From Candidatus Omnitrophota bacterium (GTDB lineage Bacteria; Ratteibacteria; UBA8468; B48-G9; JAFGKM01), in the NCBI GenBank assembly GCA_022704985.1, contig JAKJFI010000002.1, forward strand, positions 1 through 19,140: a stretch of 19,140 nt of DNA, written 5' to 3'. This document shows positions 6,210 through 12,553 of the stretch, piece by piece. A program made the translations under genes and the position numbers. The notes beneath the pieces were generated by a model, which made no database searches, had not been told where the DNA came from, and worked only from the letters and a program-made list of their open reading frames with translations. The first letter of the stretch is position 1, and every line of letters begins with the position of its first letter.

Positions 6210-6956
6210 GTGGAAAATATAATATCCCTGAAGGACCTGAAGGTCAATTTTGAAGGCAACGAAGTTTTGAAGGGGATCAACCTGGAAGTAAAAAGGGGAG
6301 AGTCCCTGGTTATAGTCGGCAGTTCAGGATGCGGCAAGTCCGTCCTGCTGAAAACCATACTCGGACTGGTAACGCCCGCCGAAGGAGAAATACACATATT
6401 CGGACAGGAGACCACTTCCCTGCCGGAGAAGAAACTGCTGGACATCCGTAGAAAAATCGGCATGGTATTCCAAAGTTCTGCGCTTTTTGACTCGCTGAAG
6501 GTATGGGAAAACGTCGGTTTCTATTACATCCACCACACCGACATGAACAATGACAAAATATACGAGAAAGCAAAAGAGATTCTGCAGGATGTGGGCATGG
6601 AGTCTTTTTGCGATTTCTTGCCGGAACAGCTGAGCGGCGGAATGAAAAAGCGGGTTTCTATCGCTAGAGCGCTAATATCGAAACCTGAAATACTTTTTTA
6701 CGATGAACCTACAACGGGACTTGACCCCATCACAAGCGACAGCATTACCGGACTCATAGGCGATGTTCATGCAAAATTCAAAACAACCGACATAACCGTC
6801 ACACATGACGTGAAGCTTGCTTCAAGAATCTCGGACAGGATAGCACTGCTGGAAAACGGCATGATACAGGAAATAGGAACTTTTACGGAACTCAAGGAGA
6901 AGAGCCGAAACCCGCTTATAATGAGCTTCACAAATCATCCCGGGGGACAAAAATGA
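6210..6956 (+). CDS. mlaF: MlaF-type lipid transporter ATP-binding protein
   Basis: 248 aa ABC ATPase. Walker A GSSGCGKS (37-44), Q-loop Q88 (MVFQSSALFDSLKVWENV, the form typical of MlaF/Ttg2A), signature LSGGMKKR (141-148), Walker B ILFYDEP (161-167), D-loop TGLDP and switch His in VTHD (199). It powers the MlaE permease. GTG 6210 is the only start that fits: the ATG at 6208 is out of frame and stops after four codons. There is no Shine-Dalgarno, in line with the promoter placing the mRNA 5' end at the GTG. It overlaps mlaD by four bases (ATGA). Confidence 0.95.
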   Translation: MENIISLKDLKVNFEGNEVLKGINLEVKRGESLVIVGSSGCGKSVLLKTILGLVTPAEGEIHIFGQETTSLPEKKLLDIRRKIGMVFQSSALFDSLKVWENVGFYYIHHTDMNNDKIYEKAKEILQDVGMESFCDFLPEQLSGGMKKRVSIARALISKPEILFYDEPTTGLDPITSDSITGLIGDVHAKFKTTDITVTHDVKLASRISDRIALLENGMIQEIGTFTELKEKSRNPLIMSFTNHPGGQK

Positions 6957-8071
6957 AAAAAGAGAGGTTGTCTCTTGAACTTCGTGTTGGAACCTTCATC
7001 GTCATCACGATTCTCGCGGTAATCCTTTTCATTTTCATGCAGGCAACAAAAAGCAATTACAGAGGTTATGAGATTGGCGTTTTATTTGATTATGTCAGCG
7101 GACTGGAAACGGGTTCTCCCGTCAGAGTAAGCGGTGTGAGGGTCGGCGAAGTAAGAAGCATAGAAATATTATACGACGCACAACCCAAGGTGTTGGCAAA
7201 ACTGCGCTTGAGGCACGACATAAAAATCGACAGGTACAGCCGGGTAACGATACAGACACTGGGGATAATCGGCGAGAAATATATAGAGATTTCGCCCAGT
7301 TCCTGCAAGGAGTATGTCAACTCCGGGGAGACAATAAAAGGAGAAAATCCGCTTTCAATAGAGAAACTTGCCGAAGCAAGCCAGAGCATAGTCATCCGTT
7401 TGAACAACATGCTTGCGGACATAAGCAGGATCACCGGAGACGAAGAACTGCGGGATAATTTCAGAAACGTGGTTAATAATTCCGCATCAGCCATCAAGAG
7501 GATAGACAGCGCGTTCGAAAGGATTGAATGGCTTGCCGATACCGTAGTGGAGACCAACGAAAAAACACAGGATATCCTGGCAAGGACGGCTCCGAAAATT
7601 GATGTACTGCTGGATAACACCAACGAACTCGTGGTTTCCGGCAAGACAAAGATAGAAGGAACTCTTGATGAAATCAAACAGTTTGCCCAGGCCGGCACGG
7701 TCGCGGCCGAATCGCTGAAAGAGATAAAGGGAACTGCCGTTGCTTTTGAGAAGGTTGCGGCAGATGTACAGGGGTTAATCTCGAACCTGCAGAGCAAGGG
7801 GCTTGTCGCAAGGCTACTCAAAGAAGAAGAACTTGTTGACCAAATAAAACATGAGGTCGTCCTTCTGCAGGAGACAACACAGCAGTTCAAAGAGACTGCG
7901 GAACAGTTTGGCAATGTCTCTTCCGACATGAATATCATAGTCTCCGGGCTGAAAGAAGGAGAGGGAACCATGGGCAAGCTTTTAAGAAGCGATGAGCTTT
8001 ATATGGACATACACGGGCTGATAAAGGATATAAGAGCGAATCCATGGAGAATATTTCTCCGTCGTAAATAA
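6953..8071 (+). CDS. mlaD: MCE-domain lipid-binding protein, MlaD-like
   Basis: 372 aa. A short cytoplasmic N-terminus, one transmembrane helix (about 12-30), then an MCE domain (about 38-115: YEIGVLFDYVSGLETGSPVRVSGVRVGEV ... IIGEKYIEISP). After that comes a long helical/coiled-coil region (about 125-345) ending in GTMGKLLRSDELYMDIHGLIKDIRANPWRIF, a tail shared by many longer MCE proteins. It is about twice the length of E. coli MlaD (183 aa) and closer to plastid TGD2 or Mce-type proteins whose helices extend a channel across the periplasm. No lipobox is seen. Its ATG overlaps the mlaF stop. MlaC- and MlaB-like genes are absent here. Confidence 0.94.
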   Translation: MKKERLSLELRVGTFIVITILAVILFIFMQATKSNYRGYEIGVLFDYVSGLETGSPVRVSGVRVGEVRSIEILYDAQPKVLAKLRLRHDIKIDRYSRVTIQTLGIIGEKYIEISPSSCKEYVNSGETIKGENPLSIEKLAEASQSIVIRLNNMLADISRITGDEELRDNFRNVVNNSASAIKRIDSAFERIEWLADTVVETNEKTQDILARTAPKIDVLLDNTNELVVSGKTKIEGTLDEIKQFAQAGTVAAESLKEIKGTAVAFEKVAADVQGLISNLQSKGLVARLLKEEELVDQIKHEVVLLQETTQQFKETAEQFGNVSSDMNIIVSGLKEGEGTMGKLLRSDELYMDIHGLIKDIRANPWRIFLRRK

Positions 8072-8075
8072 TCAT

Positions 8076-8189
8076 CCGGATAGCAGTGTTGGCATCACCA
8101 CCGGTTGCTTCTTGCGAAAGAGGTTTCCTGACCTGAAAATCGGCATCGGAAAATGCCTACCACAGGTATACTACCGCCTTGCTATCCGG
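8076..8189. repeat. Inverted-repeat-bounded structured intergenic element
   Basis: CCGGATAGCA (8076-8085) and TGCTATCCGG (8180-8189) are perfect 10-bp inverted repeats enclosing about 94 nt. Two smaller hairpins lie inside: AGGT (8121-8124)/ACCT (8131-8134) and GGCAT (8142-8146)/ATGCC (8153-8157). A second GGCAT at 8091 offers an alternative partner. As RNA this would be a branched structure closed by a long stem; as DNA it could be a small non-coding repeat. It sits between mlaD (stop 8071) and radA and has no T-tract, so it is not an intrinsic terminator. Confidence 0.5.
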
Positions 8190-8209
8190 CGGTCTAAATG
8201 CTGTATATT
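8179..8209 (+). promoter_or_regulatory. Possible promoter of radA
   Basis: TATATT (8204-8209) stands 12 nt before the radA ATG at 8222, with a possible -35 TTGCTA (8179-8184) at a long 19-nt spacing. Transcription would begin near 8216, giving a 5-7 nt leader without Shine-Dalgarno. The -35 overlaps the right arm of the inverted repeat, so stem formation and promoter use could interfere. Confidence 0.35.
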
Positions 8210-8221
8210 GCTAATGTCACA

Positions 8222-9577
8222 ATGAAAAAAAATGCGAAAAACGTTTTTGCCTGTTCGGAGTGCGGGTATCAGTCTGTAAGATGGCTGGGCAGATGCCCTG
8301 ACTGCGGAGGATGGAATACCTTCATCGAGGAAGCGCCCAGCAGAAAAGACAGGTCGTCATCCGTTGTTTCCAGCCCTGAAAAAATCATATCCATTGAACC
8401 GGAGAGATTTTCAAGAATGCCTTCCGGGATAGGCGAGTTTGACAGGGTCTCCGGAGGCGGAATTGTCTATGGAAGTCTCATACTGCTTGCGGGCGAACCC
8501 GGCGTCGGAAAATCAACCCTCGTATTGAGCATCTCCGGGAAACTTGCTGAGCAAGGGCGGAAAATACTCTACATAAGCGCTGAAGAATCAAAAACCCAGA
8601 TAAAACTACGTGCGGAGAGATTGAAAACCTTTTCTGAAAATCTTTATGTTCTTTCAACCACCGAGATGACATCGGTCAGGGATGCTCTCAAGGAGCTTAA
8701 ACCGGATTTCGTTATTGTTGACTCTATCCAGACGGTCTTCGACCCGGAACTGCCCACCACCCCGGGGTCAGTAACCCAGGTGCGCGAAAACGCCAATTTC
8801 TTTCTCAGTTATGCGAAGAATAACGGCTGTTCGGTTTTTCTTGTCGGGCACATAACAAAAGAGGGTGTCATAGCGGGTCCGAAGGTGCTCGAACACATTG
8901 TTGACGTGGTATTTTCTTTTGAAGGCGAATTGCAGTCAAACCTCCGAATCCTGCGCACCACAAAAAACAGGTTCGGCTCCACCATGGAGATAGGGGTCTT
9001 CTCCATGGAAGAAACCGGCCTAAAGGAGATACCAGAAGCGTCGGCACTCTTTCTTCCTGACCTGAGAAATCCCCTGCCGGGAGCCGTAGTATTCCCTTCC
9101 CAGGAAGGTTCAAGAACGATACTTGTGGAGATACAAAGCCTTGCGACTCCGACCTTTTACGGGGTCCCCAGAAGAACTGTCACAGGCCTTGATTTCAACA
9201 GAGTCTCTCTAATTCTTGCGGTACTTGAAAAGAAGCTCCGTTACAACCTTAATACCTACGACGTCTATTTCAACACCGGCGGCGGACTCAAGATACTTGA
9301 ACCTGCCGCTGACCTTGCTCTGGCAATCTCCTGCATCTCCTCCCTGAAAGACCGGTCCCCAGAAGAGGGGTGCGTTTTCATGGGAGAACTCGCGCTCACA
9401 GGGGAAATAAGGCCCGTACGCAACGCCGACCAGCGAATAAAGGAAGCAGGACGGCTCGGTTTCAACAAAGCGGTGATTCCGGAAGCCAATATGAAAGATG
9501 TAAAAGATAAATCCATGCAGGTTTATCCGGTAAGATGGTTGAAAGAGGCCGTTGAAGCATCCATCAAGAAAACCTGA
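8222..9577 (+). CDS. radA: DNA repair protein RadA (Sms)
   Basis: 451 aa from ATG 8222 (MKKNAKNVFACSECGY), the standard RadA N-terminus; an in-frame ATG at 8198 lies upstream of the likely -10 and is less likely. C4 zinc finger CSECGYQSVRWLGRCPDCGG (about 11-30), Walker A GEPGVGKST (about 91-99), Walker B VIVDSIQTVF, the RadA-specific KNRFG (about 248-252), and a Lon-protease-like C-terminal domain with TGEIRPVRNADQRIKEAGRLGF. RadA is a DnaB-like branch-migration helicase in recombination. It is followed by yacL-like and ispD genes, echoing the Firmicutes order radA-disA-yacL-ispD. Confidence 0.96.
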   Translation: MKKNAKNVFACSECGYQSVRWLGRCPDCGGWNTFIEEAPSRKDRSSSVVSSPEKIISIEPERFSRMPSGIGEFDRVSGGGIVYGSLILLAGEPGVGKSTLVLSISGKLAEQGRKILYISAEESKTQIKLRAERLKTFSENLYVLSTTEMTSVRDALKELKPDFVIVDSIQTVFDPELPTTPGSVTQVRENANFFLSYAKNNGCSVFLVGHITKEGVIAGPKVLEHIVDVVFSFEGELQSNLRILRTTKNRFGSTMEIGVFSMEETGLKEIPEASALFLPDLRNPLPGAVVFPSQEGSRTILVEIQSLATPTFYGVPRRTVTGLDFNRVSLILAVLEKKLRYNLNTYDVYFNTGGGLKILEPAADLALAISCISSLKDRSPEEGCVFMGELALTGEIRPVRNADQRIKEAGRLGFNKAVIPEANMKDVKDKSMQVYPVRWLKEAVEASIKKT

Positions 9578-9579
9578 TT

Positions 9580-9607
9580 TTGATTTTTTCGTGTTCCATG
9601 ATATCAT
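9580..9607 (+). promoter_or_regulatory. Probable promoter of the yacL-ispD-argJ unit
   Basis: TTGATT (9580-9585), 16-nt spacer, TATCAT (9602-9607), directly after the radA stop. Start expected near 9614, leaving a leader of about 44 nt, AT-rich, ending with a strong GGAGG (9647-9651 area) before ATG 9658. Confidence 0.5.
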
Positions 9608-9657
9608 TTTTTATTTAAATAGTTAACATTTGAAACGTTTTCTATGGAGGAGTTTTC

Positions 9658-10626
9658 ATGGGAGTATATATCATAAGGGGCTTTTTCATATTATTGAGCA
9701 CACTTACCGGATACTACTGCTTTCCTCAATCAAGAATCATAGGCAGTCTCGCCGGTTTTTTAGGCTCTGGATTGATAATCGGAATAGAGATTTTGCTTGA
9801 AAAAGTACCTATTAAAAAACTCATGCTCGCGGTGGCAGGGCTGATTGTCGGACTGGTCACAGCCATTCTGCTTGCCAGTTTCATCCTTCTCATCCCGGTT
9901 GACGACATAGAAAAGATAAACAACATGCGTTTTGCCTTATATTTTGCCTTCTCTTACCTGGGGATAATGATTGCCTTGAAAGGCGTGGAAGAACTGGGAT
10001 TCGTATTCCCGTTTCTCCGCGGATTGAAAGAAGACGAACGGCTTCTGCTCGTTGATACCAGCGTATTCATTGACGGACGGCTCTACGATATCGCCAAGAG
10101 CGGTTTCCTTGACTACATCATCATAGTGCCCAAGTTCATCATACAGGAGCTTCACGGGCTTTCCGACAGTTCCGGAGATATGAAACGGCAAAGGGGCCGG
10201 AGGGGACTTGAAGTGCTGAACAAACTGCGCCGCGACGCGGAGATTGACGTCAAGGTATATGATGCGGATTATCCCGATATCGAGGCAGTAGATGCAAAAC
10301 TTGTCAAGCTTGCCTCGGACCTGCGCGCAAACATACTGACCAACGACTTCAACCTCTCAAAAGTGGCGGAGGTCCAGAACATAAAGATTCTAAACCTTAA
10401 CACGCTTGCTACCCTTATGAGACCAAAACTCATGAGCGGAGAAGAGATTTCCCTGAAGATAGTGAAGGAAGGCAAGGAAGCCGGTCAGGGCATAGGATAC
10501 CTTGAAGACGGAACGATGGTGGTGGTGGAGAATTCCGCGAAACATCTGGGAAGGATTAAAGAGGTAGTTATCGACAGCGCCATCCAGACCTCGACAGGCA
10601 GGATAATCTTTGCCAAATTGAAATGA
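9658..10626 (+). CDS. yacL: YacL-like membrane PIN/TRAM-domain protein
   Basis: 322 aa in three parts. Four hydrophobic segments (about 4-21, 27-46, 55-80, 92-110) anchor it in the membrane. A PIN nuclease-like domain (about 128-255) keeps the acidic set D133 (LLVDTSVFIDGR), E164, D212 and D230 (TNDFNLS). A C-terminal TRAM domain (about 262-322) ends EVVIDSAIQTSTGRIIFAKLK. PIN domains cut RNA and TRAM binds RNA, so a membrane-tethered ribonuclease is likely, though the target is unknown. ATG 9658 has GGAGG close upstream. Its stop overlaps the ispD ATG (ATGA). In B. subtilis yacL also lies between radA/disA and ispD; disA is missing here. Confidence 0.94.
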   Translation: MGVYIIRGFFILLSTLTGYYCFPQSRIIGSLAGFLGSGLIIGIEILLEKVPIKKLMLAVAGLIVGLVTAILLASFILLIPVDDIEKINNMRFALYFAFSYLGIMIALKGVEELGFVFPFLRGLKEDERLLLVDTSVFIDGRLYDIAKSGFLDYIIIVPKFIIQELHGLSDSSGDMKRQRGRRGLEVLNKLRRDAEIDVKVYDADYPDIEAVDAKLVKLASDLRANILTNDFNLSKVAEVQNIKILNLNTLATLMRPKLMSGEEISLKIVKEGKEAGQGIGYLEDGTMVVVENSAKHLGRIKEVVIDSAIQTSTGRIIFAKLK

Positions 10627-11309
10627 TTAGCGTTATCATTGCCGGAGCCGGCCGCGGCAGGAGACTCAACAACACCCCGAAAGCATTCATAAAGCTCGGC
10701 GGAAGAGAACTCATATACCACTCTCTGGACAGATTTTATGCAAAAACCCGCACCGTTACCGTAGTACTGCCGGCAGAGTACGTAAGCAAGTGGCAGGCAA
10801 AACTCGACAGGAACTACAGAAACGTGCAGGTTGTAGCCGGCGGAGAAACAAGGCAGGATTCGGTAAAAACGGGACTGCTTTCGTTGAAGGATAAAAGCGG
10901 GCTGGTGCTCGTACACGACGTGGCCAGGCCGTTTTTCAGCGAAGAACTCCTGGAAAAAGTGGTCAGGGGAGCGGAAAGTTACGGTGCGTGCATCCCCTGC
11001 ATTCCAGTAAGTAATACGGTGAAAAAATTTGAGGGCGGCTTCATCAAGAAAACCTTGAACAGAGAGGAGCTTGTTCAGGTTCAAACCCCGCAGGCATTCA
11101 GGTACCGCGTGCTGGCAGACGCTTACGAGAAAGCGTATGCAGACGATTTTTCCGGCAGCGACGACTCGGTACTGGTAGAGAGAATGGGACAGAAGGTTCT
11201 CATGGTACAGGGAAGCCCGGAGAACATAAAGATAACTTATCCTGCGGACATTGAACTTGCACGCATCCTGATAAAAAAATGGAAAAGAAAAACAGAAGAA
11301 AAGGCGTGA
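10623..11309 (+). CDS. ispD: 2-C-methyl-D-erythritol 4-phosphate cytidylyltransferase
   Basis: 228 aa nucleotidyltransferase of the MEP isoprenoid pathway, joining CTP and MEP to CDP-ME. Motifs in order: IIAGAGRGRRLNNTPKAFIKLGG (CTP-binding loop; the usual AAGxGxRM is altered but the Gly, Arg and PK are kept), VAGGETRQDSVKTGL, VLVHDVARPF, IPVSNTVKK (Asn in place of the usual Asp), VQTPQAFRY, SDDSVLVERMG and GSPENIKITYPADIELA. Length is normal. The ATG overlaps the upstream stop (ATGA) and the stop overlaps a GTG start of argJ (GTGA). ispF, often adjacent, is absent. Confidence 0.94.
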   Translation: MISVIIAGAGRGRRLNNTPKAFIKLGGRELIYHSLDRFYAKTRTVTVVLPAEYVSKWQAKLDRNYRNVQVVAGGETRQDSVKTGLLSLKDKSGLVLVHDVARPFFSEELLEKVVRGAESYGACIPCIPVSNTVKKFEGGFIKKTLNREELVQVQTPQAFRYRVLADAYEKAYADDFSGSDDSVLVERMGQKVLMVQGSPENIKITYPADIELARILIKKWKRKTEEKA

Positions 11310-12478
11310 CTTACCCGGCAGGATTTCTTGCATCCGGCATGCACTGCGGGATAAAAAGCGGGGGGGGCAAAGACCTCGCACTGCTCTTTTCAGAAACGCC
11401 ATGCATAGCGGCAGGAACCTTCACCACAAATCTTTTCAAGTCATACAGCCTGCTATGGAGTCTTAAAAATATAAAAAATCCTGTACAAGCGGTCATAGTA
11501 AACAGCGGCAACGCAAATACATGCAACGGCGAGGAAAATTACAGGCACACCCGCCGTATAGCCGAAGAACTCGCTTCCCGCCTTAACCTGAAACCGAACC
11601 AGGTATTGACGGCATCCACAGGTATAATCGGCAAACCTCTCCCCTATGAGAAGATACTCCGCGCAATACCCGTTCTGGCAGAAAAGTTGAGCACGGAAAG
11701 CCATGCCGAAGCGGCAAGAGCCATCATGACGACGGACCGGGTCATGAAGGAATCACAGGTTGAAACCGGCATCGCCGGCAGGCGCGGCAGGGTAACAATA
11801 GGTGGAATGACCAAGGGCGCCGGCATGATAAATCCTTGCATGGCAACGATGCTCGGATTTATAACAACCGACGCGGTGATAGATAGAAACGCCCTGCAAT
11901 CCGCCCTTAAGGAGGCCGTCGAGGATTCCTTCAACATGATTACCGTTGACAACGATACCAGCACCAACGACATGGTGGTATGTCTTGCCAATGGAATGGC
12001 CGGCAACGGGAAGATACGCAAAGACACCGATGAATATGTACAGTTCTCGTCTTCCCTGAAGGAGGTATGCACGAACCTTGCCAAGATGATAGCCGCCGAC
12101 GGCGAAGGAGCGAGGAAGCTTATAGAAGTCCGTGTAAAAGGCGGATGGTGCGTTAAGGATGCGAGAAGGGTCGCAAAAAAGATAGCGGGCTCCAATCTTG
12201 TCAAGTCCACCGTTTACGGATGCTGGCCCAACTGGGGCAGGATTCTCTCTTCCGCGGGATCTGCAGGCGCAAAAATTGACACAAAAAATATTGAAGTGTC
12301 CTTGTGCGGAGTCAGGGTTTATGACGGAAACCCGGTCAACCATGACGAAAAGAAACTCCGGGAATTGATGAAGAAAAATGCAATCACGATAGAAGTTGAC
12401 CTGAAGAAAGGAAAATTCCAGGCAAAGGGATGGGGCTGCGACCTTACTGAGGAATACGTCGTGATAAACAAGGAATAA
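11306..12478 (+). CDS. argJ: Glutamate N-acetyltransferase ArgJ
   Basis: 390 aa from GTG 11306, which overlaps the ispD stop as GTGA, matching the overlaps of its neighbours; an in-frame ATG at 11279 would add nine residues. ArgJ moves the acetyl group from N-acetylornithine to glutamate in arginine synthesis and cleaves itself at an internal threonine. The cleavage block KGAGMINPCMATMLGFITTDA is present, with the nucleophile Thr at about 181 from this start. Other family blocks: FTTNLFKS, VNSGNANTCNGE, TASTGIIGKPLP, DNDTSTNDM, DGEGARKLIEV, GCWPNWGRILSSAG, and the C-terminal CDLTEEYVVINKE. An 8-G run (11360-11367) encodes Gly-rich residues near the start. No other arg genes are in the window. 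Confidence 0.95.
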   Translation: MTYPAGFLASGMHCGIKSGGGKDLALLFSETPCIAAGTFTTNLFKSYSLLWSLKNIKNPVQAVIVNSGNANTCNGEENYRHTRRIAEELASRLNLKPNQVLTASTGIIGKPLPYEKILRAIPVLAEKLSTESHAEAARAIMTTDRVMKESQVETGIAGRRGRVTIGGMTKGAGMINPCMATMLGFITTDAVIDRNALQSALKEAVEDSFNMITVDNDTSTNDMVVCLANGMAGNGKIRKDTDEYVQFSSSLKEVCTNLAKMIAADGEGARKLIEVRVKGGWCVKDARRVAKKIAGSNLVKSTVYGCWPNWGRILSSAGSAGAKIDTKNIEVSLCGVRVYDGNPVNHDEKKLRELMKKNAITIEVDLKKGKFQAKGWGCDLTEEYVVINKE

Positions 12479-12497
12479 TGCGGTAAATAAACAATGA

Positions 12498-12553
12498 ACT
12501 CCTCACAATGAGAGCGATAGTGAGGGTTCGAAACAAAGGAGTGTTCGGGGCAA
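12498..12553 (+). promoter_or_regulatory. Leader of V-ATPase I gene, copy D of the repeated leader element
   Basis: Box ACTCCTCACAATGA begins 56 nt before ATG 12554. Two mutually exclusive pairings are visible: CCTCAC (12501-12506) with GTGAGG (12520-12525), which leaves the ribosome site free, or ACTCCT (12498-12503) with AGGAGT (12537-12542), which buries the Shine-Dalgarno AAAGGAG (12535-12541). The box shares 12 of 14 positions with the rplI copy at 3250. No clear promoter is seen; it may be co-transcribed with argJ. Confidence 0.45.

Noticed and set aside
7090..7977. Long minus-strand frame (295 codons) opposite mlaD
   Set aside because: Ser/Leu-rich antisense shadow of the MCE protein; no motif, no start signals, and the plus-strand gene is certain.
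9541..9600. Terminator after radA (ATCAA/TTGAT followed by T-run)
   Set aside because: Only five A/T-rich pairs, too weak to call; the T-rich stretch is also the -35 area of the next promoter.
10485..11402. Long minus-strand frame (305 codons) opposite ispD
   Set aside because: Antisense shadow; the plus strand has all IspD motifs and tight overlaps with both neighbours.
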